Below are positions 38,025-46,863 of a DNA stretch of 64,000 nucleotides, piece by piece (the stretch's first letter is position 1; each line of letters opens with the position of its first letter). A program made the translations under genes and the position numbers. The stretch spans positions 97,124 through 161,123 of the forward strand of contig JACQAZ010000030.1 in assembly GCA_016194705.1 (NCBI GenBank), in the 5' to 3' direction. The stretch comes from Elusimicrobiota bacterium. Its GTDB lineage: Bacteria > Elusimicrobiota > Elusimicrobia > UBA1565 > UBA9628. The notes under the pieces are model-generated. The model did no database searches. It saw only the letters and a program-made list of their open reading frames with translations, and was not told the DNA's origin.

Positions 38025-38937
38025 GGGACCTCCACTCCTCGATGAGCGCGAGCACGGCCATGCGCACGAGCACGCCGTTGGAGACCTGCTCGAGGATCGC
38101 CGACTGGGGCCCGTCGGCGGCGGCCGACTCGATCTCGACGCCGCGGTTCATCGGGCCGGGATGAAGGACCGCGCAGCCGGGTATTTTTGAGAGCCGCTCG
38201 GCGGTCACGCCGTAGGCGGCGTAGTAGTCGGGCAGAGAGGTCACGAAATTCTCCTTCTGCCTCTCGAGCTGCAGTCGCAGCACGTTGACCGCGTCCGCGC
38301 CGGAGAGCGCCGCGTCGAGGTCGTGGCTCACCGCGGCGCCGAGGCTCTCGATGCCCGATGGGACCAGCGCGCGCGGGCCGCAGACGGTCACCTTGGCGCC
38401 GAGCTTCTTCAAGCCGTGGATGTTGGAGCGCGCGACCCGGCTGTGCAGGATGTCGCCGACGATCACGACCTTGAGCCCTTTGAGCGCGCCTTTTTTCTCG
38501 CGCAGGGTCAGGATGTCGAGCAGGGCCTGGGTCGGGTGCTCGTGCGCGCCGTCGCCGGCGTTGATCAAAGAGGCCTTCGTGCGCGGCGCGAGTTCCTCGA
38601 GGATGCCGGACACCTCGTGGCGAACGACGAAGTACTCGACGCCCATGGCCTCGAGGTTCCAGATCGTGTCGAGCAAGGTCTCGCCCTTCAAGAGCGATGA
38701 GGAGGCCGTCGAGAAGCCGAGCACCTCGGCGGAGAGGCGGCGCGCTGCGATCTCGAAGGAGGAGCGCGTGCTGGTGGAGGGCTCGGAGAAGATCAGCGTC
38801 GCGACGCGTCCGGCCAGCGCTTTTGAGGTCTTGGACTTCTTGAAAGAGGCGGCGGCGTCGAGGATCGATTCGATCTCGGAAGCGCTTAAGTCCTGCAGAG
38901 CAGGTCCTTCCGGTTCCAGCGTTGAGCCGTCGCCCAC
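38014..38937 (-). CDS. pyrB: Aspartate carbamoyltransferase catalytic subunit
   Basis: 307 aa from GTG 38937. Carbamoyl phosphate loop EPSTSTRSSFE, GDGAHEHPTQALLD and HPGPMNRGVEIES. No pyrI regulatory gene is nearby. The GGAGG directly abuts the GTG, which is too close for a normal ribosome binding site, so the start is less certain than the identity. First gene of the pyr operon. Confidence 0.94.
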   Translation of the reverse strand: MGDGSTLEPEGPALQDLSASEIESILDAAASFKKSKTSKALAGRVATLIFSEPSTSTRSSFEIAARRLSAEVLGFSTASSSLLKGETLLDTIWNLEAMGVEYFVVRHEVSGILEELAPRTKASLINAGDGAHEHPTQALLDILTLREKKGALKGLKVVIVGDILHSRVARSNIHGLKKLGAKVTVCGPRALVPSGIESLGAAVSHDLDAALSGADAVNVLRLQLERQKENFVTSLPDYYAAYGVTAERLSKIPGCAVLHPGPMNRGVEIESAAADGPQSAILEQVSNGVLVRMAVLALIEEWRSHAG

Positions 38938-38966
38938 CTCCGGGCCCGTCTTCAGAGGGCCGCTAT

Positions 38967-38996
38967 ATTAAACCAATTTCGAGAGGTCCTGTTCAA
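38967..38996 (-). promoter_or_regulatory. pyr operon promoter TTGAAC-18-TTTAAT
   Basis: Minus strand -35 TTGAAC (38996-38991), 18 bp, -10 TTTAAT (38972-38967), giving a leader of roughly 20-25 nt. There is no room for a PyrR attenuator or riboswitch. Confidence 0.45.
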
Positions 38997-39040
38997 TCTC
39001 GCGTTCCGAAAGTCCTGACGCGGGCGGGGCCAAAAGCCCC

Positions 39041-39070
39041 CTGACAAAAAGCCCGTGTTGGGGCTATACT
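39041..39070 (+). promoter_or_regulatory. Promoter CTGACA-18-TATACT six bases before ATG
   Basis: -35 CTGACA (39041-39046), 18 bp, -10 TATACT (39065-39070), then GCGAGT and ATG 39077. Predicted leaderless. Confidence 0.55.
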
Positions 39071-39076
39071 GCGAGT

Positions 39077-40177
39077 ATGGCCCTCCTCCGTCCCGCGAAG
39101 GTCCTGGCGTCCTTCCTTTGGGCTTTTTGCGCCTGCGTTCCCGTCTGGGCGGGCAACGAAGAGGCGCCCAAAGAGATCAAGATTTCTCTGCCGGCGGCCG
39201 GGATCGGCACGACGCCGCCGGCCCCCCTCGCCATCGATGCGTTCAAGACTCCCGAGATCAAGGTGGGCGTCGCGGCCGAGCCTCCGGCCCTGCCGACGAC
39301 GATGGTCCCGGCGCGGCCCGAGACCGGCGTTCCGGTCTCCGAGCGGCCTTCTGCGATCGTTCAAGCCGGACTTCAGGAAGCCAAGACGCCCGGAGCCTCG
39401 GCGCAGGGACCCGCTCCTGCGGCCGAGTCGGTGACCGAGCCTGGGCGGCTCCAGTTCGACAAAGCGGCCGCGGCCAAGCCCTCGGCCCAAGCCGATCCCA
39501 TGGACTGGATCGGCCGCGTTGCGGGCATGCCGGGCGACATGGCGGCGCGCGCGAAGACCAATCCCGCCATCGTCAAGACATTGGTGGTCGAGTCGCTCAA
39601 AGGCCTCAAAGGCTCCAAGAGCGTCAACGCGACAGGCGACGTCGCGAAGATCATGGCGGAGCAGATCCGCTTCAAGGCCCAGCTCGCGGCCGCGGCCTCC
39701 AGGATCGCGAAGGAGAAGCGCCTCTCCGCGGACCAGATCATCACGCACGGCACCAATTTGAAAGGGCTCTTGGGGATGATCTTCACGGGGGAGATCGAGG
39801 CCACGACGCGCTACAAAGGGGTGTCCGGCGAGAGCGCCGAGGTGTGGGGCGGCTACGGGCTCGAGGTCGGGGCCGGCTACGGCGCGACCAAGGGGACCAC
39901 GAAGGGCCAGCCCGGCGTCGTGATCCTCATGCTCAGCCCGACGCTCAAGGTCGTGCGCGGCGACGCCTTGAACCGCAGCCCGAAGGTCTCCGAGGATTTC
40001 CTGGCCGCCGTCATCACCGACGGCGAGCGCACCGTCGTGCTCGACAAGGCCGCCCTCGAGGCGCTGGCGGGCTCGGCCAAGACTTGGAAGGACAATGCGG
40101 TGCGCGCCGCCCACGGCGGCAGCATGCGCGAGTTCTACGAGTGGGAAGCCGTCAAGAAGCTGCTGACCCCGGATTGA
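39077..40177 (+). CDS. Secreted protein with putative ADP-ribosyltransferase-like toxin domain
   Basis: 366 aa. Signal peptide (VLASFLWAFCACVPVWAG), about 120 residues of Pro/Ala-rich linker, a helical stretch, then from about residue 222 ITHGTNLKGLLGMIFTGEIE followed by ATTRYKG, GGYGLEVGAGYGATKG and GVVILMLSPTLKVVRG. H-G-T ... I/L-x(3)-G-x-I, a Gly/Tyr strand and a valine-rich strand follow the order of ART-fold toxins. Ends KLLTPD. Monocistronic. Activity inferred only. Confidence 0.55.
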   Translation: MALLRPAKVLASFLWAFCACVPVWAGNEEAPKEIKISLPAAGIGTTPPAPLAIDAFKTPEIKVGVAAEPPALPTTMVPARPETGVPVSERPSAIVQAGLQEAKTPGASAQGPAPAAESVTEPGRLQFDKAAAAKPSAQADPMDWIGRVAGMPGDMAARAKTNPAIVKTLVVESLKGLKGSKSVNATGDVAKIMAEQIRFKAQLAAAASRIAKEKRLSADQIITHGTNLKGLLGMIFTGEIEATTRYKGVSGESAEVWGGYGLEVGAGYGATKGTTKGQPGVVILMLSPTLKVVRGDALNRSPKVSEDFLAAVITDGERTVVLDKAALEALAGSAKTWKDNAVRAAHGGSMREFYEWEAVKKLLTPD

Positions 40178-40184
40178 CCGACCG

Positions 40185-40222
40185 AAAAAAAGGCGCCCCG
40201 GAGACTGGGCTCTCCGGGGCGC
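40185..40222 (-). terminator. Intrinsic terminator of the first paralog gene
   Basis: 12-bp stem GCGCCCCGGAGA / TCTCCGGGGCGC (40193-40222) with 6-nt loop, followed on the minus strand by seven T's (40191-40185). Confidence 0.85.
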
Positions 40223-40240
40223 GCGGGACTTAAGCGAAGA

Positions 40241-40999
40241 TTACGGCAGGAAAACGTTCTTGGGGTAAGCGACCACGTCGAGATTGACGGGCCCCTTGGC
40301 GCCGTTGACGGTGACCACGCCGTTGAGTCCCTCCGCAGCGGCGCCCTCTTCGCCGGTCAGGATCAAGACGCCGAGCTGATGCCCGGTCCAGGGCTTGAGG
40401 TCCTCGACCTTGAGCTCGGGGGCGCGGCGCAGGCAGCCGCCGTAGTACTTGATGAAGTCCTCGCCCGACTCGATCGAGCGGATGACCATGGGCATGACGC
40501 AGCGGTCGAGGGCTTCCTGGGCGAGGCTCGGAACCACGGGAGCCGGGTCGTTCTCGCCGCGCACGACCGCCTTGAAGCCGAGCAGGTAGCCGCCGCGCAG
40601 GCTGATTCCATAGTTGAGATCGCGGACCATCGAGTTGCCCACGCGAGTGGTCGTGCCGGCGGTCATGACGATGCCAAGGATCGCGCCGCGGCCGTTCTTG
40701 ACCGTTCCGACCACGCCCCGGTCCGCTTTGAGGCTGAGCGCATACCGGGTCGAGACCGCGCTCATGCAGGGAGCGATGACCTTCACGGCTTCGGGCAAGG
40801 TGTAGGCCCGAAGGGTCTTGGCGTCCAGGACGCCGCAAGCCGGCACGCCCAGGAAGGCGTCCTTGGGCTTCATCGGGATCATGGCCTCATTGAGGCTCTG
40901 CTGGAAATCGGGCTCGGGCTGGAAGCGGTACACGGGCTCGGTTTGGGCGAGAGAGAGAGAGGGGAGCAGCAGGACGGCGGCGATCAGTGCGTTCTTCAT
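40241..40999 (-). CDS. Secreted Cys-containing protein, tandem paralog 1
   Basis: 252 aa from ATG 40999, Shine-Dalgarno AAGGAG upstream. Signal peptide NALIAAVLLLPSLSLAQ. Shares with the next two genes the order C-x(n)-D, YTLPEAVxxxxPC, a GxxxxV / VGNSMVRDLNYGISLRGGYL block and a final LxG strand. Cys residues (CGVLD, APCMSAV, DRCVMP, GGCLRR) probably form disulfides. No known domain. Controlled by the triple CRP/FNR-type promoter upstream. Confidence 0.65.
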   Translation of the reverse strand: MKNALIAAVLLLPSLSLAQTEPVYRFQPEPDFQQSLNEAMIPMKPKDAFLGVPACGVLDAKTLRAYTLPEAVKVIAPCMSAVSTRYALSLKADRGVVGTVKNGRGAILGIVMTAGTTTRVGNSMVRDLNYGISLRGGYLLGFKAVVRGENDPAPVVPSLAQEALDRCVMPMVIRSIESGEDFIKYYGGCLRRAPELKVEDLKPWTGHQLGVLILTGEEGAAAEGLNGVVTVNGAKGPVNLDVVAYPKNVFLP

Positions 41000-41033
41000 T
41001 TCGAATCTCCTTCGAGCGGGTGCCATCACAGAA

Positions 41034-41099
41034 AGTGTACCCGAAAGGCCCAGAACCGCCCTAGGACCTTGGTCAAAACGATTCATTGATCCAGATCAA
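41034..41099 (-). promoter_or_regulatory. CRP/FNR-type promoter of paralog 1
   Basis: Minus strand: box TTGATCTGGATCAA (41099-41086), 9 nt, half-degenerate box TTGAC-N4-GTCCT (41076-41063) centred near -42, and -10 TACACT (41039-41034) exactly 31 nt after TTGACC. No -35 hexamer, consistent with activator dependence. Confidence 0.7.
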
Positions 41100-41133
41100 C
41101 CCGCCTCGGGGCGCTTCCTAGACCTTCGTCGGG

Positions 41134-41166
41134 AAAAAGAAGCCCCGCTGGCGATACCAGCGGGGC
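41134..41166 (-). terminator. Intrinsic terminator of paralog 2
   Basis: 10-bp stem GCCCCGCTGG / CCAGCGGGGC, 5-nt loop, followed on the minus strand by TTCTTTTT. Confidence 0.8.
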
Positions 41167-41191
41167 CGTTGTCTTGACGGGGTGTCGGGGC

Positions 41192-41758
41192 TTAGTGAAG
41201 GATGACCGCCTGGTTGTCGAGCGAGGTGTGCCAGCCCAGAAGCAGGCCGGAGCGCTTCTTGAGCGAGTAGTTGAGGTCCATGAGGACGGAATCGCCGGTC
41301 AGGATCTTGCCGCTGACCGTGATCACGATGCCCTGGACTTCCATGATGCCTTGGCAGGACATCATGCCGGGGGCTGAGGGGCACATCGGCACGCCGAAGC
41401 GGCCCGCTTTCGCGGTCACGAAGTAGATCCTGCGGGCGAAGGGATGCTGGTTGTAAGTCTTGTCGAGGCAGTTCTGCATCGCGCCCACGGCCTGCGGCAA
41501 GGTCCACGCGACCAAGGACATCGCCTTGGCGTCGACCGCCTGGCACTGCGCGAACACGTCCTTGGCGACAGCGGGCAAAGTCACGATTCGTCCGCCGTCG
41601 AGCACCGCCCCATGGACCGCCTCGACTCGCGCGCTGGCCGCGACGGCCTCGTCGCCGGCTTGGAGCTTGAGCGCCGAGAGGGCCGTCTGGGCCATCACCG
41701 CGGGCGAGATCAGCGCGCCGCAGAGCGCGATCAGGGTCATCTTCATCGTCTTGTTCAT
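41192..41758 (-). CDS. Secreted Cys-containing protein, tandem paralog 2
   Basis: 188 aa. Signal peptide TLIALCGALISPAVMAQ, then ALSALKLQAGDEAVAAS. Core identical in order to paralog 3: VFAQCQAVDAK, AWTLPQAVGAMQNCLDKTY, QHPFARRIYFVTAKAGRFGV, MCP...SCQGIM, ITVSG and GDSVLMDLNYSLKKRSG. Four or five conserved Cys suggest a disulfide-stabilised beta domain. No known family recognised. Own promoter and own terminator. Confidence 0.65.
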   Translation of the reverse strand: MNKTMKMTLIALCGALISPAVMAQTALSALKLQAGDEAVAASARVEAVHGAVLDGGRIVTLPAVAKDVFAQCQAVDAKAMSLVAWTLPQAVGAMQNCLDKTYNQHPFARRIYFVTAKAGRFGVPMCPSAPGMMSCQGIMEVQGIVITVSGKILTGDSVLMDLNYSLKKRSGLLLGWHTSLDNQAVILH

Positions 41759-41798
41759 TTTCTCTATTCCTCTGTGATCCGAATTGATTGGTGAAGAG

Positions 41799-41878
41799 AG
41801 TGTACCGTAAGGACCCGGGTTCGAAGTAGGTCGCGCGTCAAAAGGGAAGATTGATCCGGATCAGTTGACCAGGATCAA
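41799..41878 (-). promoter_or_regulatory. CRP/FNR-type promoter of paralog 2
   Basis: Minus strand: two adjacent 14-bp boxes TTGATCCTGGTCAA-like (41878-41865) and CTGATCCGGATCAA (41864-41851), 9 nt, TTGACG (41841-41836), 31 nt, -10 TACACT (41804-41799). Spacing identical to the other two paralogs. Confidence 0.7.
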
Positions 41879-41885
41879 CAAAGAG

Positions 41886-41916
41886 AACGTCCCGCCGGCT
41901 GTGCCGGCGGGGCGTT
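41886..41916 (-). terminator. Hairpin terminator of paralog 3
   Basis: 14-bp stem AACGTCCCGCCGGC / GCCGGCGGGGCGTT with one G-T pair and a 3-nt loop, followed on the minus strand by TCTCTTTGTT. Confidence 0.65.
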
Positions 41917-41942
41917 CGTATTAAGATGCGGCGAGGACGATA

Positions 41943-42836
41943 CTATGGAAGCGGCAGAGGGTGGCAGCTCAGATCCCGCGGATCCGTGCAGCTTCCGGGG
42001 TTGCGGACCGGGCCTCCGGTCTCGGTCTTGTTGTCGAGGATCGCGTGGAAGCCGTAGAGCTTGCCGTGGCGCTTCTCGAGGGAGTAGCCGATGTCGGAGA
42101 GGACGCTGTCGCCGGCCGGCACGCGGCCGCTGACCGTGATCTTGACGCCCGCGACGAGCATGATGGCGTTGCAGGTTCGGGGAGCGTTCTCAGGGCAGGC
42201 GCGGACGCCGAAGCGGGCGGCCTGGGCGGAGACGAAGTAGATCCTGCGGGCGAAGGGATGCTGGAAGTAGGTCTTATCGAGGCAGGACTGGGTGTGGGCG
42301 ACCGCCTCGGGGAGGGTCCAGCCGCGGACGTTGAGGACGTCGAGATCCGCGCACTGGGCGAGGACGTCCTTGACCGGCATCTTGATCGCGCCGGAGTACC
42401 GGGCCTGAGGCTTGATCCACTCGCCGGAGCGCTCGATGATGAAATACTCGGCGAGGTTGGGGTCCTTGACCGGCGCCGTCGGGCTCAGCGCGCCGACCGG
42501 GATCATGGCGACGTAGGAGACGCAGCCGGGGCAGGTCATGAGCTGAAGCGGGACCCGCACGTAGCGCACGCCCAGGGGAAGGCCTGCCCACTTGACGCCG
42601 GGGAAGCCCTTTTCCTTTAGATCGCGGAAAGCGCTCTGAAGTCTGGCCCGGGTCTCGGGGGTCACCTGCGGCTCGAGCATGATGGAGGTGTGCACGGGCT
42701 CGAGCTTCACGGAGGCGGCCACCGCGTCGTCGCCGGCTTGGAGCTTGAGCTCCGAGATGGCGCTCTGCGCCATGGCCGCGGTCGCGATCAGCGGCAGAAG
42801 GATTCCGAGCACTGCATACTTGGTCGTCTTTTTCAT
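41943..42836 (-). CDS. Secreted Cys-containing protein, tandem paralog 3
   Basis: 297 aa from ATG 42836 (SD GAGGAA). Signal peptide YAVLGILLPLIATAAMAQ then AISELKLQAGDDAVAAS. Has an extra internal domain (about 50-140, with MTCPGCVSYVAMI) before the shared core VLAQCADLD, GWTLPEAVAHTQSCLDKTY, QHPFARRIYFVSAQAARFGV, CPENAPRTC, ITVSG and GDSVLSDIGYSLEKR. The C-terminus adds SCTDPRDLSCHPLPLP. Paralog of the two preceding genes. Confidence 0.65.
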   Translation of the reverse strand: MKKTTKYAVLGILLPLIATAAMAQSAISELKLQAGDDAVAASVKLEPVHTSIMLEPQVTPETRARLQSAFRDLKEKGFPGVKWAGLPLGVRYVRVPLQLMTCPGCVSYVAMIPVGALSPTAPVKDPNLAEYFIIERSGEWIKPQARYSGAIKMPVKDVLAQCADLDVLNVRGWTLPEAVAHTQSCLDKTYFQHPFARRIYFVSAQAARFGVRACPENAPRTCNAIMLVAGVKITVSGRVPAGDSVLSDIGYSLEKRHGKLYGFHAILDNKTETGGPVRNPGSCTDPRDLSCHPLPLP

Positions 42837-42877
42837 TGTCTTTGATTCCTCGTTGTTCCGAAATGTTTGATGCGGAC

Positions 42878-42957
42878 AGTATACCGCGCGCTTCCGAGGG
42901 GTTTTTAGGACTGGCGTCAAACGGGAGACTTGATCCGGATCAGTTGATCCGGGTCAA
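42878..42957 (-). promoter_or_regulatory. CRP/FNR-type promoter of paralog 3
   Basis: Minus strand: boxes TTGACCCGGATCAA (42957-42944) and CTGATCCGGATCAA (42943-42930), 9 nt, TTGACG (42920-42915), 31 nt, -10 TATACT (42883-42878). The distal box overlaps the purK stop codon. Confidence 0.7.
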
Positions 42958-44099
42958 TCCGCCGTTGCCGCAGAGACGGGGAGGAGGCCCCGGTAGAGGC
43001 GCTCGGCCTCGGCGAGAGGCCCGCCGGGGTAATCGCCGATGAAGAGGAAGTGCCCCATCTTGCGGCCGGGCGCAGCTTTGGCCTTTCCGTAGAGGAACAG
43101 CTTCACGCTGGGATGCGCCAGCAGCAGGTCCCAGCGGGGCTCGCCGTCGGACCACAACTCGCCCAGAAGGTTGATCATCACGACCGGGCCCTCTACGACG
43201 GTCGAGCCCAGGGGCAAGCCGCCCACGGCGCGTATGTGCTGCTCGAACTGAGACGTCGCGCAAGCCCCCAGCGTGTAATGCCCGCTGTTGTGCACGCGAG
43301 GAGCGATCTCGTTGATGAGGACGCGGCCGCCGGTCTCGACGAACATTTCCACCGTCATGACGCCGACATGGCCCAGGTCTCTTCCGACTTTCTCCGCCAA
43401 AGCGAGAATAGGATCGCTCTGCGGGATCGGGATCGAGGCCGGCGCGAGAGTCGAATGCAGTATGCCGCCGCGGTGGACGTTCTCGGCGATCGGGAAAGCG
43501 CGGGTCTGCCCTTCGCGGCCGACCGCCAGGATGACCGAGATTTCCTTGTCAAAGGATACCAGCGCTTCGAGCACGCAGGGGGCTTCGAGCAGAGGCGCGG
43601 CCTTGGGGAGATCGGCGGGGCTGTGCAGCCGAAGCTGGCCCTTGCCGTCGTAGCCGTGCCGGCGGCGCTTGAGGACGCAGGGAAAGCCGAGCGTCTTCGT
43701 TGCGGCCTCAAGTTCCTGCCGGTTCGCGGCGGGGACGAAGGGCGTCTGAGGGAAGCCGCGCTCCTTGAGGAATTCCTTTTGAACGAGCCGGTCCGAGATC
43801 GTCGCAATGACCTTGGAGGACGGGAAGAGAGGCTTGACCTTCTCGATCTTCTCGAGGAGCGCGGCCGGGATGAGCTCCCATTCCAAAGTCACGACATCGG
43901 AGAGGCGCGCGAGCTCCAGGGCCGCCGTCGAATCGTCGACCGCCGCTTGGATGTGCCTGTCGCAGACCTGGGCGGCGGGTGAATCGGGCGTGGGGTCGAG
44001 CACCACGGTCTTGAAGCCCATGAGCCGCGCCTCGAGGCCGAGAAAGCGCCCGAGCTGGCCGCCGCCAAGGATGCCGATGGTTTGGCCCGGCAGGATCAC
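42954..44099 (-). CDS. purK: N5-carboxyaminoimidazole ribonucleotide synthase
   Basis: 381 aa from GTG 44099 overlapping the purE stop. N-terminal [21 protein letters not shown]-grasp core ([17 protein letters not shown]), [25 protein letters not shown]. Converts AIR to N5-CAIR with ATP and bicarbonate. Confidence 0.96.
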   Translation of the reverse strand: MILPGQTIGILGGGQLGRFLGLEARLMGFKTVVLDPTPDSPAAQVCDRHIQAAVDDSTAALELARLSDVVTLEWELIPAALLEKIEKVKPLFPSSKVIATISDRLVQKEFLKERGFPQTPFVPAANRQELEAATKTLGFPCVLKRRRHGYDGKGQLRLHSPADLPKAAPLLEAPCVLEALVSFDKEISVILAVGREGQTRAFPIAENVHRGGILHSTLAPASIPIPQSDPILALAEKVGRDLGHVGVMTVEMFVETGGRVLINEIAPRVHNSGHYTLGACATSQFEQHIRAVGGLPLGSTVVEGPVVMINLLGELWSDGEPRWDLLLAHPSVKLFLYGKAKAAPGRKMGHFLFIGDYPGGPLAEAERLYRGLLPVSAATAD

Positions 44100-44578
44100 A
44101 GCCGCTGCTTGAGGACGGCCCTGGTCTGGCCGCGGCGGAAGGCTCGGACTCTCTTGGCGAGGGCCGGATCGCCCAGCGCGATGATCTGGGCGGCCAAATG
44201 CCCGGCGTTGGCGGCACCCGGCTCGCCGATGGCCAAGGTCCCGACCGGGACGCCCTTGGGCATCTGAGCGATGGACAGGAGCGAGTCGATGCCCTTGAGG
44301 GCTTTCGAAAGGACGGGGACGCCGAGCACGGGCAAGGTGGTCTTCGCGGCGGTCATCCCGGGCAGGTGCGCGGCGCCCCCCGCGCCTGCGATGATGACCT
44401 GGATTCCGCGCGCCGCCGCGCCGGAGGCATACTTATAAAGGAAGTCGGGGGTGCGGTGAGCGGAGACGACCCTGCACTCGTGCGGGACTTTGAGGGATTT
44501 CAAGACTTCGCTGGCCGCGCGCATGGTCTTCCAATCGCTCTGGGAGCCCATGATGATGCCGACCAAAGGAGTCTTCAT
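44096..44578 (-). CDS. purE: N5-carboxyaminoimidazole ribonucleotide mutase
   Basis: 160 aa. [46 protein letters not shown] and [18 protein letters not shown] are the class I PurE motifs. Acts directly after PurK. Confidence 0.96.
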   Translation of the reverse strand: MKTPLVGIIMGSQSDWKTMRAASEVLKSLKVPHECRVVSAHRTPDFLYKYASGAAARGIQVIIAGAGGAAHLPGMTAAKTTLPVLGVPVLSKALKGIDSLLSIAQMPKGVPVGTLAIGEPGAANAGHLAAQIIALGDPALAKRVRAFRRGQTRAVLKQRL

Positions 44579-44630
44579 TGGCCATACGAGTGTGTCATAT
44601 TTGGGGTCCGGAGTTCCACAGACCCCGGAG

Positions 44631-45173
44631 CTACTTGGGGGCCAGCGTCGGGGCCAGCACCAGCTTGCCGGCCACGCGGTCGAACTCGGGCAGCGCCGCC
44701 TCGAAGGCCTTGCCGACGCCGGCCAGTCGCAGAACGTAGAACGAGCCGTCGCGGGAGGGGGAAAACACGATGTAGACCTCGCGGCGCGGGCCCGCGAGCT
44801 TCTGGCCGTACTGCCCTTTGAGCTCGGCCGTGACCGTCAAGGCCAGGCGCCTGGCCTTGCGGCCGGCGGCCTCGACCAGTTTTTCCGAATCGATCTTCTT
44901 GATCGTGTCGGCCTTGAGCGCGGCCACGAAGGCGTCGGGGTCTTTGGGCGAATCCTTGCCGAAGGGATAACGCTCCAGGGCGACCCCGGTCCCGACTCCG
45001 TCGCGACCCGGGGGGCGCAGGGAAACGGCCTGTAGCCCGAGCGAGCGCTTCCAATCCGAGGGATACTCGATGGCGTATTCGCCTTTGGGGTGAGCGAAGC
45101 GGGTGTAGGCGATGGCTCCCCGCGCGGGCGCCGACAACTGGAGGCAGGCGAGCAGCGCGAGAGCGGTCCTCAT
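44631..45173 (-). CDS. Secreted PsbP/DUF1795-like protein
   Basis: 180 aa from ATG 45173, overlapping the stop of the upstream gene (ATGA). Signal peptide ([18 protein letters not shown]), then [19 protein letters not shown] with a following LRPPG, the start of PsbP/DUF1795-type domains, and [20 protein letters not shown] later. The role is unknown; it is paired with the HEFQH protein. Confidence 0.55.
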   Translation of the reverse strand: MRTALALLACLQLSAPARGAIAYTRFAHPKGEYAIEYPSDWKRSLGLQAVSLRPPGRDGVGTGVALERYPFGKDSPKDPDAFVAALKADTIKKIDSEKLVEAAGRKARRLALTVTAELKGQYGQKLAGPRREVYIVFSPSRDGSFYVLRLAGVGKAFEAALPEFDRVAGKLVLAPTLAPK

Positions 45174-46759
45174 GGCAGCACGTAGGTGCGGTCGACGGGC
45201 AAGGTCAGATCGTACGGATCGCCCACGGCGCCCTTCGAGCGGTCGTCGAGCCACTTGGCTTCGGACTGCATGCGGCGCAGGCGCAACTCCTTGATCGTGG
45301 TGTCTTGGTCCCAATGGTCGAACTGGCTGCGCCAGACGGCCAGGTCCTTGGTCGCGGCCTCCAGCTGATGGTCGAGGTCGCGCGAGGGCGTCTTGTCGCG
45401 GGCCGCGCGGATCGCGGCTTGCTTCTTCTCGAGGTCGGCGACCTCCGCCTGGGCTTTCTCGCGGCGGCTGCGGGCCATCGCGAGGTCCCCGACCGCGCTC
45501 GACTCGAAGTCCGGGTTGACCGTCTCGCGCAGGGACATCCGACCGAAGAAGACCCCTTCCTGGCGCTGGGTGTAGCGCGAGGCCACCGCGTCGCGAAATT
45601 TCTGCGGCCCCGCGTGCAGGTCGGCCGTGTAGTCCTCGACGTCGCGGATGATGGAGCGCGTCGAGTCGTTGAGGCTGTTCTTGAGCTCGTCGTATTTGTC
45701 CGGATGTTCCTTCTTGAGCACCTCGAAGTAGAGCGCGGCCACCTTGAAGCCGCGCATCTCGGAATCCAAGGTGTAGTAGCGCCCCGTGTACATGTCGTAG
45801 ATGTGCTGGAACTCGTGGGCCAAGGTCTTGCCGACGACGATGGGGTCCGCGCCGATCACGGCGGGGGTGATGACGACGGCCTGGGGCTTGTCGTAGGGTC
45901 CCGGCATCGCCATGCCGTAGGCGCCCTCGGCCGCCTTGGGATCGAAGAGGATCGTCTTGCCGTCCTGCAGGAATCGGACGACCGTCGGCAGGAGATGCTC
46001 GAGCTCGGCCTTCTGGTCGCCCTTGGCCGAGCTCAGGACCTGATACATGGCGCTCATGCCCGGCAGGGCCTGCGGCGAGACCCCCTTCTCGCGCATGAAC
46101 TTCTCGAAGGACGCCTGCGTGGCCAGCGCGGCCTGGACCTCCTTGGAGCTCAAGGAATCCAGAAAATCATTCTGCTTCTTGACGGCGAGATAGTCGTCGG
46201 GCTTCTTGTCGAGAACGCTGAGTATGCTCGACTTCCCGCCGTTCCTGGCGTTGTCGAAGATTTTCTCCCAATCGCCGCCGATTCCGCCGATCCTCTTGGC
46301 CGCCTCCGCGACGGCCTTCTGCGCCGCGTCGATCTTGCTCTGCTGGCCGTTCTTCTTCTCGGTCTGGCTCGTCTTGACCAGACCAAGGATCTTCTTGCCC
46401 CAGACGGCCGTGATCAGCTCTTCATCCTCGCTGGACATCCAGGTCTGGTTGAGGACGTCGGCCAGCTTCTTCTGGAGGAACTCTTCGTCGTCCTTGAGCC
46501 GCTTTTTCTTGTCGTCGTTGGAGAGCGGGCCCCAAGTCTTCTCGGTGTCGCAGACGAGGCCGATCTTGGCGCGGTACCTCTGGTAGTTGAAGAACAGCTT
46601 GTGATCGGGGGCGTTCCACTCCAGCGAGGAGGACGCGGCCGCGCGGCTGCCGGGAACGCCGCTCTCGGTCGGGCCCGGATCGATCGGTCCGGGGTCTTCG
46701 GCGCTGACGAGCGCCGCGGCGGCCATAAAAAGGAAGGCGAGCAGAAGGTTTCGGGACAT
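45170..46759 (-). CDS. Secreted putative metallopeptidase (HEFQH motif)
   Basis: 529 aa from ATG 46759 (SD AGAGG 7-8 nt upstream; an earlier GTG at 46768 lacks one). Signal peptide SRNLLLAFLFMAAAALVSAE, long helical N-terminal half, then GKTLAHEFQHIYDMYTG near residue 305 (HExxH zinc motif) followed by YYTLDSEMRGFKVAALYFE, which could give the third ligand. C-terminal coiled coil (SRREKAQAEVADLEKKQAA). The family is not recognised. Confidence 0.6.
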   Translation of the reverse strand: MSRNLLLAFLFMAAAALVSAEDPGPIDPGPTESGVPGSRAAASSSLEWNAPDHKLFFNYQRYRAKIGLVCDTEKTWGPLSNDDKKKRLKDDEEFLQKKLADVLNQTWMSSEDEELITAVWGKKILGLVKTSQTEKKNGQQSKIDAAQKAVAEAAKRIGGIGGDWEKIFDNARNGGKSSILSVLDKKPDDYLAVKKQNDFLDSLSSKEVQAALATQASFEKFMREKGVSPQALPGMSAMYQVLSSAKGDQKAELEHLLPTVVRFLQDGKTILFDPKAAEGAYGMAMPGPYDKPQAVVITPAVIGADPIVVGKTLAHEFQHIYDMYTGRYYTLDSEMRGFKVAALYFEVLKKEHPDKYDELKNSLNDSTRSIIRDVEDYTADLHAGPQKFRDAVASRYTQRQEGVFFGRMSLRETVNPDFESSAVGDLAMARSRREKAQAEVADLEKKQAAIRAARDKTPSRDLDHQLEAATKDLAVWRSQFDHWDQDTTIKELRLRRMQSEAKWLDDRSKGAVGDPYDLTLPVDRTYVLP

Positions 46760-46827
46760 CGGGGTCACCTCTGGCTACCCCATGAGTGTAAGCCCGGAGC
46801 CTTGCTTTGTCAAGAGGGACAACGGGC

Positions 46828-46856
46828 TTGACGCGGGAAATCCGCGGGGCTACACT
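46828..46856 (+). promoter_or_regulatory. Promoter TTGACG-17-TACACT seven bases before ATG
   Basis: -35 TTGACG (46828-46833), 17 bp, -10 TACACT (46851-46856), then 7 nt and ATG 46864. Canonical spacing leaves essentially no 5' leader. Confidence 0.65.
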
Positions 46857-46863
46857 CAGGACT

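Noticed and set aside
38938..38966. PyrR-type attenuator before pyrB
   Set aside because: Leader is only about 20-25 nt and has no hairpin-terminator structure.
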